From positions 410,968-474,967 of the forward strand of contig NZ_JSYZ01000009.1 in the NCBI RefSeq assembly GCF_001293465.1: a DNA stretch of 64,000 nucleotides. The letters run 5' to 3'. This stretch comes from Pseudomonas asplenii. GTDB lineage: Bacteria > Pseudomonadota > Gammaproteobacteria > Pseudomonadales > Pseudomonadaceae. Below the pieces are notes generated by a model. It was not told where the DNA came from and made no database searches. It saw nothing but the letters and a program-made list of their open reading frames with translations. This document shows positions 47,483 to 57,160 of this stretch, piece after piece. A program made the translations under genes and the position numbers. The stretch's first letter is position 1. Every line of letters starts with the position of its first letter.

Positions 47483-48246
47483 CAGGCCTCCAGCAAACGA
47501 CGAACGCGTTCGAGGTCTTGTGGTGTATCGACGCCGGTGGGCGGTGCCTCCAGGGCGTCGGCCACATGGATTCGCACGCCGTGCCACAGGGCCCGCAACT
47601 GCTCCAGGCGCTCGGTGGTTTCCAGCCAGCACGGGCCCCAGCCGACGAAGTCATGCAGGAAGCCGGCACGGTAGGCATAAATGCCGATATGCCGACGGAA
47701 CGGCACGCCTTTCGGCAGGTGTTCACGATCCCCGGCAAAATCGTCGCGGGCCCAGGGCAAGGTGGCCCGGCTGAAGGTCAGGGCCAGGCCGTTGATGTCG
47801 CTGACCACCTTGACCACGTTCGGGTTGAACAGCGCCTCGACCTCTTCGATCGGCTCGGCCAGGGTGGCCATGCGCGCTTCGGTGTGCGCCGCCAGGTTGG
47901 CCGCAACCTGGTCGATCACCGCCGGCGGGATCAACGGCTCGTCACCCTGGACGTTGACCACGATCGCCTCCGGCTCCAGCCCCAGCAGGCTGGCGACTTC
48001 GGCCAGGCGATCGGTGCCGGACTCATGGTCTTCGCGGGTCAACAGCACTTCGGCGCCGAAGGCCTGGCAGGCTTCGACGATCCGTGGGTCGTCGGTGGCC
48101 ACCACCACCCGCTGGGCGCTGCTTTTGCGCGCCTGTTCCCAGGTGTGCCGGATCATCGGCTTGCCGGCGATCAGTTGCAGAGGCTTGGCCGGCAGGCGCG
48201 TGGAGGAATACCGCGCCGGAATCACGACGATGAACGGAGTGCTCAT
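47482..48246 (-). CDS. kdsB: CMP-KDO synthetase
   Basis: A 254-residue enzyme activating KDO for LPS inner core. The N-terminus [17 protein letters not shown] and motif [12 protein letters not shown] are diagnostic. It overlaps the Trm112-like gene by ATGA. With lpxK next to it, the operon makes lipid A-KDO. Confidence 0.96.
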   Translation of the reverse strand: MSTPFIVVIPARYSSTRLPAKPLQLIAGKPMIRHTWEQARKSSAQRVVVATDDPRIVEACQAFGAEVLLTREDHESGTDRLAEVASLLGLEPEAIVVNVQGDEPLIPPAVIDQVAANLAAHTEARMATLAEPIEEVEALFNPNVVKVVSDINGLALTFSRATLPWARDDFAGDREHLPKGVPFRRHIGIYAYRAGFLHDFVGWGPCWLETTERLEQLRALWHGVRIHVADALEAPPTGVDTPQDLERVRRLLEA

Positions 48247-48428
48247 TTGTCCAGACGCTCATCGGCGCTCAGGGTGCGCGCCTCGCTCTCGAGCATCACC
48301 GGGATGCCGTCGCGAATCGGGAACGCCAGGCCGGCGCCCTTGCTGATCAGCTCGGTCTTGTCGGAGCTGAGCTTGAGCGGCCCCTTGCAGATCGGGCAAG
48401 CGAGGATATCGAGCAGTTTGGTGTCCAT
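48243..48428 (-). CDS. Trm112-family small protein
   Basis: A 61-residue protein starting [20 protein letters not shown], with one CPxC knuckle and the [11 protein letters not shown] motif. Eukaryotic Trm112 activates methyltransferases; the bacterial role is unclear. It is nearly always found between lpxK and kdsB in this group. The start at 48428 is set by the conserved beginning, since no good ribosome site is seen. Confidence 0.88.
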   Translation of the reverse strand: MDTKLLDILACPICKGPLKLSSDKTELISKGAGLAFPIRDGIPVMLESEARTLSADERLDK

Positions 48429-48454
48429 GAGGAGTTCCCTGGATAAAAAGGGGT

Positions 48455-49465
48455 TTAGGGCAAAAGACGATCGGGCAGCAGACGCAGCAATTGCGTGTCG
48501 AACCAGGCCACGAACGCTTCGGAAGGCACCGCGTCGACCGCCAGGTACCACCAGTCGGCGGCCGCGAACGCCCGGCATTTCACCGCGTCCTTTTCGGTCA
48601 TGACCAACGGCAGCGACGGCGTGAAACTCAGGGCCTGCGCGCTGTATTCGGCATGATCGGCAAAGGCGTGGGGCACAGGCTGCCAGTGTAGCGTTTCGAG
48701 GGTATTGAAGAAACGTTGCGGATTACCGATGCCGGCCACCGCGTGCAACGCCTGGCCGACGGGAAAGTGGTCGAGCGGCTGGCGTTCGCCGCTCAGCAGA
48801 TTGACCAGAGCGGTCGGCTGCAGGCGAAAGGCGAAACCGTCGCCGCGATCGGCGTCGGCGCCGTTGTACATCAGCGCGTCGACACTCTGCAGGCGCTCCA
48901 GCGGCTCGCGCAGGGGGCCGGCGGGCAGGCAGCGGCGATTGCCCAGGCCACGGGCGGCGTCGATCAGCACCAGTTCCAGGTCGCGGGCCAGGCGGTAATG
49001 CTGCAGGCCGTCGTCGGAGAGGATCAGGTCGAGCTGTTCCTCGGCCAGCAGGGCCTGCACCGCGCGGCTGCGATCCGGATCGATCATCAGCGGCACATCG
49101 TTGCGCCGGACGATCAGCAGCGGCTCGTCGCCGGCTACCGCCGCGGACTGCCCGGCACGTACCCGCCATGGCAGGCTCGGCGGCCTGGCGCCGTAACCAC
49201 GGCTGACCACGCCCACGCGCAGGCCGCGACGACGGCAATGCTCGACCAGCCAGAGAATCATCGGGGTCTTGCCCGTACCGCCGACCGTGATGTTGCCGAC
49301 CACGATCAACGGCACCGCAGGCTGGTAGATGTCGCCTGCGCCGGCAACGAAGCGGGCGCGCTTGCCATCGACCACGCGACGATACAGCCACTCCAGCGGG
49401 CGCAGCAGGGTCAGGGCCGGATGGCCCTCGTACCAGGCGCGCAACAAACGGTCCGAGAGAGCCAT
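48455..49465 (-). CDS. lpxK: Tetraacyldisaccharide 4'-kinase
   Basis: A 336-residue membrane-associated kinase of lipid A synthesis. The Walker A motif is [14 protein letters not shown], with VVSRGYG and [16 protein letters not shown] downstream. Its ATG at 49465 overlaps the exbD stop (TGATG). Confidence 0.95.
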   Translation of the reverse strand: MALSDRLLRAWYEGHPALTLLRPLEWLYRRVVDGKRARFVAGAGDIYQPAVPLIVVGNITVGGTGKTPMILWLVEHCRRRGLRVGVVSRGYGARPPSLPWRVRAGQSAAVAGDEPLLIVRRNDVPLMIDPDRSRAVQALLAEEQLDLILSDDGLQHYRLARDLELVLIDAARGLGNRRCLPAGPLREPLERLQSVDALMYNGADADRGDGFAFRLQPTALVNLLSGERQPLDHFPVGQALHAVAGIGNPQRFFNTLETLHWQPVPHAFADHAEYSAQALSFTPSLPLVMTEKDAVKCRAFAAADWWYLAVDAVPSEAFVAWFDTQLLRLLPDRLLP

Positions 49466-49893
49466 CAGGGCGCCGGCGCCGCCTCGACGGTGGTCATGCG
49501 CAAGTGACTGAAGCCGAGCTTGCCGGCGGCGTCCATCGCGGTGATCACGGCCTGGTGCTGGGTCTTGCCGTCGGCACTGATCGACAGCGGCATGTTGGTG
49601 TCACCGTTGGACTCCTTCTGCAACGCTTCCATCAGGGTCGACAGGTCATTCTTCGGCAGTATCTGGTTGTTCACCGAGAATACGCCATCGGCGCTGATGG
49701 CGATGTCCAGTTGCTTGACCAGTTGATCCTCCGCCGGCGAACCGCTGACCGCCTGCGGCAGGTCGACCCGCAGTTGGGTTTCGCGGGTGAAGGTGGTGGT
49801 GACCACGAAAAACAGCAGCAGGACGAACACCACGTCGATCAGCGAGGCGAGGTTGATATCGATGGTTTCCCGGGGCTTGCGGCGGAACTTCAC
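49465..49893 (-). CDS. exbD: ExbD/TolR-family protein
   Basis: A 142-residue protein with one N-terminal membrane helix ([17 protein letters not shown]) carrying the conserved Asp (SLIDVVFVL), then a periplasmic domain. With the ExbB-like partner it forms a proton-driven motor. In this location the pair lies upstream of lpxK in many Pseudomonas and is separate from the TonB-linked copy, so the energised partner is uncertain. Confidence 0.9.
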   Translation of the reverse strand: MKFRRKPRETIDINLASLIDVVFVLLLFFVVTTTFTRETQLRVDLPQAVSGSPAEDQLVKQLDIAISADGVFSVNNQILPKNDLSTLMEALQKESNGDTNMPLSISADGKTQHQAVITAMDAAGKLGFSHLRMTTVEAAPAP

Positions 49894-50525
49894 GCTTTGC
49901 CCCCGGGCATTTCAACATCGCGGTCGCCCTGGACCACTTCGACCAGCTTGATCGCCTGCTGCTCCATGCCCACCACCAGCTCATCGATGCGGCGTTGCAG
50001 GAAGCGGTGGAAGAACACCGCGGGAATACCGACGATCAGGCCCGACGCGGTGGTGATCAGAGCCTTGGAGATACCGCCGGCGAGGACGGCCGCATTGGTG
50101 GTCATGCCCGAGCCCATGAACGAGCTGAAGATATCGATCATGCCCAGCACCGTACCGAGCAGGCCGAGCAGCGGCGACATGGCGGCGATGGTGCCGAGGG
50201 CGTTGATGTAGCGCTCCAGTTCATGGATCACCCGGGCGGCGGCCTCTTCGATGCACTCCTTCATGATCTCGCGACCGTGCTTGGAGTTCGCCAGGCCCGC
50301 GGCGAGGATTTCACCCAGGGGCGAATCGGCGCGCAGTTGCTTGAGTTTTTCCTTGTCCAGCTGCTTGTCGCGGATCCACACCCAGACCTGCCCCAGCAGA
50401 TGCTCCGGGGTCACCCGGCTGGCGCGCAGGGTCCACAGGCGCTCGGCGACGATACCCACGGCGGCGATGGAACTCAGAATGATCGGCAACATCATCCAGC
50501 CGCCGGATTTGACCAATTCCCACAC
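49890..50525 (-). CDS. exbB: MotA/TolQ/ExbB proton channel family protein
   Basis: A 211-residue inner-membrane protein with three hydrophobic helices (WMMLPIILSSIAAVGIV; GTIAAMSPLLGLLGTVLGMI; ALITTASGLIVGIPAVFF). I start at the GTG at 50525 (reads WELVKSGGWMM) because GAGGGGG is about 8 bases upstream; the frame opens at another GTG at 50555 without a ribosome site. It overlaps exbD by ATGA. Confidence 0.9.
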   Translation of the reverse strand: MWELVKSGGWMMLPIILSSIAAVGIVAERLWTLRASRVTPEHLLGQVWVWIRDKQLDKEKLKQLRADSPLGEILAAGLANSKHGREIMKECIEEAAARVIHELERYINALGTIAAMSPLLGLLGTVLGMIDIFSSFMGSGMTTNAAVLAGGISKALITTASGLIVGIPAVFFHRFLQRRIDELVVGMEQQAIKLVEVVQGDRDVEMPGGKA

Positions 50526-50687
50526 AGTGACAGCCCCCTCGAAAAAGTGCGCCACTCTAACATAGGGGTCGGCCGGGCCGAAGAACGTGATGTCGCATCA
50601 GGGAGCGGTTTAATAACCCTGGGCTATTTGAATCACGCTGCACCGGCACCCCCACAAGGGGACTGGAGTGCTCAGCTCTCTATCGGA

Positions 50688-52901
50688 TCAACGCCAGAAT
50701 CGCTTGTCCTCGCGCTGCGACTGCGCATCGCCAAAAGCCCCCAGCACCAGGCGCACCGCACCCTGCTCGGCACTGTCATGTACCGCCATCCCCAATGCCT
50801 GGTAACGAGCCATCACCTGCGGATGCGGATGGCCGAAGCTGTTTCCACGACCCCGGGAAATCAGCACGGCCCTCGGCGCCAGTCGCTGGAGAAAGCTCAT
50901 CGACGAGGAACTGCGGCTGCCATGATGAGGGGCCTGCAGCCAGTCGGTGGCGACCGCCAGCGGACTGTCCAGCAAGGCCTGCTCGGCGTGGGTGTCGATG
51001 TCTCCGGTCAGCAGCAGCCGCTCCCCCCGGGCCTCGATCTGCAGCACGCAGGAACGCTGGTTGCTGTCCTGCGCCGCGGCCCATTGCCAGAGCCCGAAAC
51101 TCACTCCGTCCCATTGCCAGCGCTCGCCACTGGGGCAGGTACCGGCATGCAGGGGTGCCGGCAATCCCGGGGCATCACCACTGATCACCCGGTTCACCGG
51201 CATACCGTTGCGGACCGCCAGGGCACCACCGGCATGGTCGGCATCGGCGTGACTGATCAGCATCAGGTCAAGCTCGCGTACCCCCAGCTTGCGCAGCGTC
51301 GGCAGGACCACCCGCTGGCCCAGGTCGAACGCGCCGAAGCGCGGCCCCGCGTCATACAGCAGGTTGTGATGGCGGGTACGGACCAGGATCGCCAGGCCTT
51401 GCCCGACGTCCAGTTGCCAGATTTCGGCCTGCCCTTGCGGCACCCTGGACGGCGGCGAGCACAACACCATGGCCACCAGCGGCCAGCCCAGGGGCCGTAA
51501 CGGCACGCCCGCGGGCAGCAACAACAGCAGAACACCCAGGCTGCCCAGGCCCCAGGCCCAGGGTGCAAGGGTTCCGGGTAGCCAGGCCGGTACCCGTGTC
51601 GCCACCTGGGCCAACCCCTGGAACAGGATTTCCAGCAGGCCGCCGGCCAGCCACAACAGCGCTTCACCGATCCAGGGTAGCGTCAAGGTCAGGGTCCCGA
51701 GCAAGGCCAGCGGCAGTACCGCAAGGCTGATCCAGGGCACCGCGACCAGGTTGACCCACGGGCCGCTGAGGCTGATGGGCAGGCCGAGCGCCAGCAGCCA
51801 CGGCAGCAGGCCGAGGGCGATGGTCCATTGCGCGCGGGTCCAGGTTTGCCAGAGGTTCCAGGCCCCCAGCCGGCCGGCGAAACAGAAGATCAGCACCGCC
51901 ACTGCGGCGAACGACAGCCAGAAACCCGATCGCAGGCTGGCCAGGGGCTCGACCAGCAGGACCAGGTTCAGCGCCACCAGCAACGGCCACGACACCCCCA
52001 GATGGCGGTAGCGCAGGCGCCAGAGCAGCACCATGCCTATCATCGCGCAGGCCCGGCGCACCGGGACGCCAAAGCCGGCCAGCAATCCGTAGCCCAGCGC
52101 CGCGGCAAAGGCCAGGCCGCAGGCCCAGGGTAGCCAGGGCAGGTGCCGCGGCCACAGGCCATAACGCGCCAGCCCCGCCACCAGGGCATAGACCAGCGCG
52201 GCGAACAGCCCGATATGCTGCCCGGAAATCACCAGCAGGTGCACGGTGCCGGTGTCCTGCAGGACGCGCCAGGTGTCAGGCGACAAACCCGAACCATCGC
52301 CCAGCACCAGCGCCACCAGGGTCGCCGACTGGCCCCAGGCATCGACCGCCAGCAGGCGCTGACGAATCCCGTCGCGCCAGGACCCCGGCGATGCGGCCAG
52401 TCGCTGGCCGTCCTTGATGGTACCGGAGGCGCCGATCCGCTGGGCCAGCAACCAGGCCTCACGGTCGAAGCCATGGGGATTGAGCAGCCCGCTCGGCGAC
52501 TTGAGCTTGACCGCCAGCCGCCAGCGCTCGCCACTGCCGACCGCGGGCCCGCCGTACCAGGCCAGGCGCATGCGCCGCGGCAGCAGCGTGCGCCGGGAGC
52601 TCGCGTCTTCCAGCACGAAGCGTTGCACTGCTCCATCGTTTTCCGGCAGTCCCACCACCTGCCCTTCCAGCCACAGTGTCTGGCCGTCCAGCTGCGCTGC
52701 CAGGCGGTCACTCAAGGCCAGGTGAGCCTGCAGGCAGGCCCAACTGAAACCGAACAGCACCAGCGCGACCGGATAGCTGCGAAACGGCAACAGCATCAGG
52801 CCGAGCAGCGACAACACCGGCAGCCACCCGAGCGGAGGCAACTGCGGCAGAAAACGCAGGCTCAGCAGGCCCGCCGCCAGCGCCAACATCCCTGTGCGCA
52901 T
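50688..52901 (-). CDS. comEC: ComEC/Rec2-family DNA uptake channel
   Basis: A 737-residue membrane protein for single-strand DNA passage in transformation. Order: N-terminal helices and OB-like region (to about residue 190), the Competence domain with many membrane helices and HLLVISGQHIGL, then a C-terminal metallo-beta-lactamase domain with LISHADADHAGGAL and HHGSRSSSS. All main domains are intact. It stands alone, minus strand, divergent from the DUF2062 gene. Confidence 0.92.
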   Translation of the reverse strand: MRTGMLALAAGLLSLRFLPQLPPLGWLPVLSLLGLMLLPFRSYPVALVLFGFSWACLQAHLALSDRLAAQLDGQTLWLEGQVVGLPENDGAVQRFVLEDASSRRTLLPRRMRLAWYGGPAVGSGERWRLAVKLKSPSGLLNPHGFDREAWLLAQRIGASGTIKDGQRLAASPGSWRDGIRQRLLAVDAWGQSATLVALVLGDGSGLSPDTWRVLQDTGTVHLLVISGQHIGLFAALVYALVAGLARYGLWPRHLPWLPWACGLAFAAALGYGLLAGFGVPVRRACAMIGMVLLWRLRYRHLGVSWPLLVALNLVLLVEPLASLRSGFWLSFAAVAVLIFCFAGRLGAWNLWQTWTRAQWTIALGLLPWLLALGLPISLSGPWVNLVAVPWISLAVLPLALLGTLTLTLPWIGEALLWLAGGLLEILFQGLAQVATRVPAWLPGTLAPWAWGLGSLGVLLLLLPAGVPLRPLGWPLVAMVLCSPPSRVPQGQAEIWQLDVGQGLAILVRTRHHNLLYDAGPRFGAFDLGQRVVLPTLRKLGVRELDLMLISHADADHAGGALAVRNGMPVNRVISGDAPGLPAPLHAGTCPSGERWQWDGVSFGLWQWAAAQDSNQRSCVLQIEARGERLLLTGDIDTHAEQALLDSPLAVATDWLQAPHHGSRSSSSMSFLQRLAPRAVLISRGRGNSFGHPHPQVMARYQALGMAVHDSAEQGAVRLVLGAFGDAQSQREDKRFWR

Positions 52902-53037
52902 CTCTCACTCCATGAACCCGTTCAGTTCTCGGAATAGCCCGATTGGCCGGCAGCTGCTTTATCAATTGTCACAATGTCTGAATGGGTCGTCAGTAGAATC
53001 CGGGCATACTGCCCGCTTGAACCGACCGAGAAGCCCT

Positions 53038-53559
53038 ATGCCGCGTCGCCTATTCAAACGCTACATGCCCGACCCGCAGAGCATCCGCGAACACAAGCAC
53101 TTACGATTTTTCGGCCAGCTGCTCCACGATCCGAACCTCTGGCACCTCAATCGCCACTCGGTGTCACGGGCCATGGCGGTCGGCCTGTTCGCCGCACTGA
53201 TACCCATCCCGTTGCAGATGCTGCTGGCGGCGTGCCTGGCGATTTTTCTGCGCGGCAACCTGCCGATCGCCGTCAGCCTGGTGTGGCTGACCAACCCGCT
53301 GACCATGCCGCCGATCTTCTATTGCACCTACAAGCTGGGAAGCTGGGTGATGAACCTGCCGCCACGCAGCCTGCCGGACGAACTGACCTGGGCGTGGATC
53401 AGCGACCAGCTGTCGACGCTGTGGCAACCCTTTCTGCTGGGTTCGGTGCTGTTGGGATTGGTGATGGCGGCCCTCGGTTACTGCCTGACCATGGGTTATT
53501 GGCGCTGGTGGGTGGCCCGGCAGTGGCAGCGGCGCCGGGAACAGCGCCGCCCCAAATGA
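53038..53559 (+). CDS. DUF2062 family membrane protein
   Basis: A 173-residue protein, start MPRRLFKRYMPDPQSIREHK. After a basic N-terminus it has three or four hydrophobic segments with the family motif AVGLFAALIPIPLQMLLAA and VWLTNPLTMPPIFY. It ends in an Arg-rich tail. The function is unknown. Located opposite comEC as in P. aeruginosa. Confidence 0.85.
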   Translation: MPRRLFKRYMPDPQSIREHKHLRFFGQLLHDPNLWHLNRHSVSRAMAVGLFAALIPIPLQMLLAACLAIFLRGNLPIAVSLVWLTNPLTMPPIFYCTYKLGSWVMNLPPRSLPDELTWAWISDQLSTLWQPFLLGSVLLGLVMAALGYCLTMGYWRWWVARQWQRRREQRRPK

Positions 53560-53570
53560 ATACCGCCCCC

Positions 53571-53645
53571 TGTAGGAGCGTGGCTTGCCCGCGAAGAGTT
53601 CCTTGAGAACGCCAAGAGCTTCGCGGGCAAGCCACGCTCCTACAA
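53571..53645. repeat. Pair of inverted REP elements
   Basis: TGTAGGAGCGTGGCTTGCCC and its near-perfect inverse GGGCAAGCCACGCTCCTACA flank a 35-base centre that includes GCGAAGAG and AGCTTCGC. The arms are long enough for a stable RNA hairpin, so it may act as a terminator or mRNA stabiliser for the DUF2062 gene. Confidence 0.9.
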
Positions 53646-53718
53646 GGTTGCGCTGTACCAAAGAAATCGGGGCGCCCCGGCCCGCCAGGCATGCCAGGCA
53701 TGCCAGGGTCGCCTGGGC

Positions 53719-54498
53719 TTACTGGCGCATGCCGCGCCCGCTGACCAGCAGCCGCGCGCAACCGAAATACAGCACCACGGTCGCCAGCAGCATGAAGGCG
53801 ATGGCCACGCTGATACGGATGTCCGATACCCCTAAAATGCCATAGCGGAAGGCGTTGACCATGTGCAGCACCGGATTGGCCAGCGATACGGTCTGCCAGA
53901 ACGGCGGCAGCAGGCTGATGGAGTAGAACACCCCGCCCAGGTAGGTCAGTGGCGTCAGCACGAACGTCGGGATGATCGAGATGTCGTCGAAGTTGCGCGC
54001 GAACACCGCGTTGATGAACCCCAGCAGCGAGAAGATCGTCGCCGTCAGCACCACCACCAGCAGGGTCACGCCCAGGTGATGGACCTGCAAGTGGGTGAAG
54101 AACAGCGACAGCAGGGTCACGATGATCCCCACCATCAGGCCGCGCAGCACACCGCCCAGGGTGTAGCCGACGAGGATGGTGTGCGGCGAAACCGGCGACA
54201 CCATCAGCTCCTCGATCGAACGCTGGAACTTGCTGCCGAAGAAGCTCGAGACCACGTTCCCGTAGGAGTTGGTGATCACCGACATCATGATCAGCCCCGG
54301 CACGATGTACTCCATGTAGGTAAAGCCACCCATGTCGCCGATCTGCCGGCCGATCAGGTTCCCGAAGATCACGAAGTACAGGACCATGGTGATGGCCGGC
54401 GGCAGCAGGGTCTGCGGCCAGATCCGCATGAAGCGCCGCACTTCCCGGTAGACGATGGTGTTGAGGGCGACCAGGTTGGCCTGCAGCTCCGAACTCAT
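53719..54498 (-). CDS. ABC-2 type exporter permease
   Basis: A 259-residue membrane protein with six hydrophobic segments and the ABC-2 signature near GVFYSISLLPPFWQTVSLANP. It matches the YadH-like family. With the ATPase encoded just before it, it forms an exporter of unknown substrate. Start overlaps the ATPase stop by ATGA. Confidence 0.88.
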   Translation of the reverse strand: MSSELQANLVALNTIVYREVRRFMRIWPQTLLPPAITMVLYFVIFGNLIGRQIGDMGGFTYMEYIVPGLIMMSVITNSYGNVVSSFFGSKFQRSIEELMVSPVSPHTILVGYTLGGVLRGLMVGIIVTLLSLFFTHLQVHHLGVTLLVVVLTATIFSLLGFINAVFARNFDDISIIPTFVLTPLTYLGGVFYSISLLPPFWQTVSLANPVLHMVNAFRYGILGVSDIRISVAIAFMLLATVVLYFGCARLLVSGRGMRQ

Positions 54499-55427
54499 AC
54501 CGCCACCTTCGACAGATTCTTTTCTACCAGTGACACGAACAGTTCCTCAAGGCGATTGGTTTTGTTACGCAGGCTGAGGACCTCGATCTGCTGCGTGGCC
54601 AGTTGGCCGAACAGTTCGGTGATGCCCACGGATTTGTCCACCTGCACTTCCAGGGTATGGCTGTCGAGCAGCTTGCTCGGGTAGCCGATCAGGCTAGGTG
54701 CGACGGTTTGTGCATGCTTGAGGTCGAGCAGGAAGGTCTCGACATGCAACTGGCTGAGCAACTGGCGCATGCTGGTGTTCTGGACGATGGTGCCGTGATC
54801 GATGATGCCGATGTTGCGGCACAGCTGTTCGGCCTCTTCCAGGTAATGGGTGGTGAGGATGATGGTGATGCCCTTCTCGTTCAGCTCGGTGAGAAAGGTC
54901 CACATCGAACGACGCAACTCGATGTCGACCCCGGCGGTCGGCTCGTCGAGGATCAGCAGGCGCGGCTCGTGCACCAGTGCCCGGGCGATCATCAGCCGGC
55001 GCTTCATGCCGCCGGACAGCGAACGGGACGGCACGTCGCGCTTGTCCCACAGGCCCAACTGGGTCAGGTACTGCTCGGCGCGCTCCTTGGCGACCTTGGC
55101 CGGGATGCCGTAGTAGCCGGCCTGGGTCACGACGATGTCGAAGGTCTTCTCGAACTGGTTGAAGTTGAACTCCTGCGGCACCACGCCAATGCTGCGCTTG
55201 AGTGCGGCGGGTTGCCGGTCCAGGTCGTGGCCGAAGACATTCACCGTGCCGCTGGTCTTGTTCACCAGGGTCGAGAGAATGCCGATGGTGGTGGATTTGC
55301 CGGCACCGTTGGGGCCGAGCAAGGCGAAGAAATCACCTTCGGCGACGTCCAGATCGATACCACTCAGGGCCTGGAAACCGTTGCCGTAGGTTTTGGTTAG
55401 CTGCCGGATGGACAGAGCGGAACTCAT
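54495..55427 (-). CDS. ABC exporter ATP-binding protein
   Basis: A 310-residue ATPase. Walker A GPNGAGKSTTIGIL, signature SRSLSGGMKRRLMIARAL, Walker B LLILDEPTAGVD, and H-loop TTHYLEEAE are intact. The start at 55427 (MSSALSIRQLTKTYGNG) is chosen by similarity to YadG-type proteins; the frame extends further without support. Confidence 0.9.
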   Translation of the reverse strand: MSSALSIRQLTKTYGNGFQALSGIDLDVAEGDFFALLGPNGAGKSTTIGILSTLVNKTSGTVNVFGHDLDRQPAALKRSIGVVPQEFNFNQFEKTFDIVVTQAGYYGIPAKVAKERAEQYLTQLGLWDKRDVPSRSLSGGMKRRLMIARALVHEPRLLILDEPTAGVDIELRRSMWTFLTELNEKGITIILTTHYLEEAEQLCRNIGIIDHGTIVQNTSMRQLLSQLHVETFLLDLKHAQTVAPSLIGYPSKLLDSHTLEVQVDKSVGITELFGQLATQQIEVLSLRNKTNRLEELFVSLVEKNLSKVAV

Positions 55428-55606
55428 AGCGGACGATGCACCAAGAAGGAAGGAAAAAGTCGGGAAACTGCGCGAAAACCAACCGCATGGCCGGCCTTCC
55501 ATAGCCCCATATAAGGGCACGCCGGGTCGTGAACAATAGCGGCGCGCCAGGACTATGGTGCTTGGCTACGCCGCACAAGTACAGCAACCCGCGTTAATAG
55601 TAGCTA

Positions 55607-56230
55607 TTAAGTCAAAGCGGTCATGACCGCACGCTGGTAGGCCGGACGTTGCTTGAGGCGCTCGTACCAGGCACTCAAATGGGGCAACTCCGGTCGTTCG
55701 ATGGGCATCTCGAACCAGGCGTAGATGAAGCTGCCCAGGGGAATGTCGCCCAGGCCGATCTCCTGGCCGGACAGGTAGGGCTGCTGCGCCAGAGCCCGGT
55801 CGGCCATGGCCAGAAGCTCGCCACAGGCTTGCAAGCCGGCGTTGATCGCGGTCCAGTCCTGCTGCTCGGCCGGCGTGCGCATGACGCCCCAGAACACCAC
55901 GCGAAACGGCGCGACGAAGGACGAGGTGGCCCAGTCCATCCACTGCTCGGCACGGGCACGCACCTGCAAGTCCGCCGGTGACCAGACCGGGTTGGCGGCG
56001 TGCCTGGCCGCCAGGTAGCGGACGATGGCGTTGGATTCCCACAGGACGAAGTCGCCATCCTCGATCATCGGCACCAGGCCATTGGGATTCTTCTCACGGT
56101 ATTGCGGCGTGTTCACGACACCAAAGGCACCACCGGCATCGATGGACTCGTAGGAAAGTCCCAGCTCCTCGGCAATCCACAGTACTTTCCTGACATTCGA
56201 CGAATTCTTCCGACCCCAGATCTTCAGCAT
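55607..56230 (-). CDS. Glutathione S-transferase family protein
   Basis: A 207-residue protein. The N-terminal thioredoxin-like domain has MLKIWGRKNSSNVRKVLW, PMIEDGDFVLWESNAIVRYL with the glutathione-binding ES pair; the helical C-terminal domain follows. The Ser pair at residues 10-11 suggests a Ser-type enzyme. Substrate unknown. It lies between the ABC genes and the transglutaminase-like gene, as in the PA2811-PA2817 region of P. aeruginosa as I recall it. Confidence 0.88.
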   Translation of the reverse strand: MLKIWGRKNSSNVRKVLWIAEELGLSYESIDAGGAFGVVNTPQYREKNPNGLVPMIEDGDFVLWESNAIVRYLAARHAANPVWSPADLQVRARAEQWMDWATSSFVAPFRVVFWGVMRTPAEQQDWTAINAGLQACGELLAMADRALAQQPYLSGQEIGLGDIPLGSFIYAWFEMPIERPELPHLSAWYERLKQRPAYQRAVMTALT

Positions 56231-56273
56231 GACGGCCTCTCACAGGATAAATGCCGACGCAGTCTACGCCCGA

Positions 56274-56933
56274 TCAGCCACGACTCAAATCGCCGCGCAT
56301 GTCACCTCGCAAGGGCAGCGCGTCGGCGAGGAACAGGTGGGGATAACACTCGGCCAGATGACCGAAGAACAACGCCTGCGGCACATCGGCGAACTGCCCG
56401 TGGTCGCGCAGGTATTCCATGTGCCGCTGGCCGTCTTGGGTGTAGGCATGGAATACGCTGTCGCTATGCCCGTCGAATTCCAGCGGTATCACCCCGAAGG
56501 CTTCGCACAGACCCTTGTCGAAAGCCGGCGTGGCCTTGACCCAGCGTCCGTCCAGATGGAGCTCGGTATAGCCGTGCATGGCGAACACTTCGCTCTTGAG
56601 CAACTCCAGCACCCGCGGCGTCGACAGGTGATTGCGTACGTCCGCCAGGCCGATCCGGGCCGGTATCCCGCAGTGCCGGGCGCAGGCGGCAAGCAGGGTC
56701 GCCTTGGGCACGCAGTAGCTCTGCCCCAGCGCCAGGGCATGGCTGCCGCACAAGGTCTGCGGGTTGCGGCTGAAGGCGTAGATGTTGTAGCGAACCTCAT
56801 CACGCACGGCGTAGTACAGACTGATGGCCTGTTCCCTCGGGTCGCGGCTGGCGCCGCGACGACTCTCGGCGAACTCCATCACCGCCGGGTGGTCACTATC
56901 GATGAAGCGTCCTGGATTCAGATACTCGTGCAT
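56274..56933 (-). CDS. Transglutaminase-like domain protein
   Basis: A 219-residue protein, start MHEYLNPGRFIDSDHPAVME. The papain-like triad is visible: Cys in GQSYCVPKATLLAA, His in HGYTELHLDGRWV, Asp in KATPAFDKG. Such proteins act as cysteine peptidases or amidases in bacteria; the substrate is unknown. It has no signal peptide. Confidence 0.85.
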   Translation of the reverse strand: MHEYLNPGRFIDSDHPAVMEFAESRRGASRDPREQAISLYYAVRDEVRYNIYAFSRNPQTLCGSHALALGQSYCVPKATLLAACARHCGIPARIGLADVRNHLSTPRVLELLKSEVFAMHGYTELHLDGRWVKATPAFDKGLCEAFGVIPLEFDGHSDSVFHAYTQDGQRHMEYLRDHGQFADVPQALFFGHLAECYPHLFLADALPLRGDMRGDLSRG

Positions 56934-57160
56934 GAGCGCAGTCCCCGTGGCCAGTCTCGAGTCTAGCCCCGGGCACCGCGCGCCGGGCACGACGATTCGG
57001 CCAAGTCACAGACCCACCGTGCCTTTCTTGCGGGCAGTGCGCGGCGGCATCCGTCCGGCGGCCCGCTCCCACCGATCTGGATACACAGCCCCGGCATCCG
57101 GCTTGCCGGATGCCGACTAAGCTCTGAAGTGTTTTTGCCCTGTCTCATGGAGGATTGAAT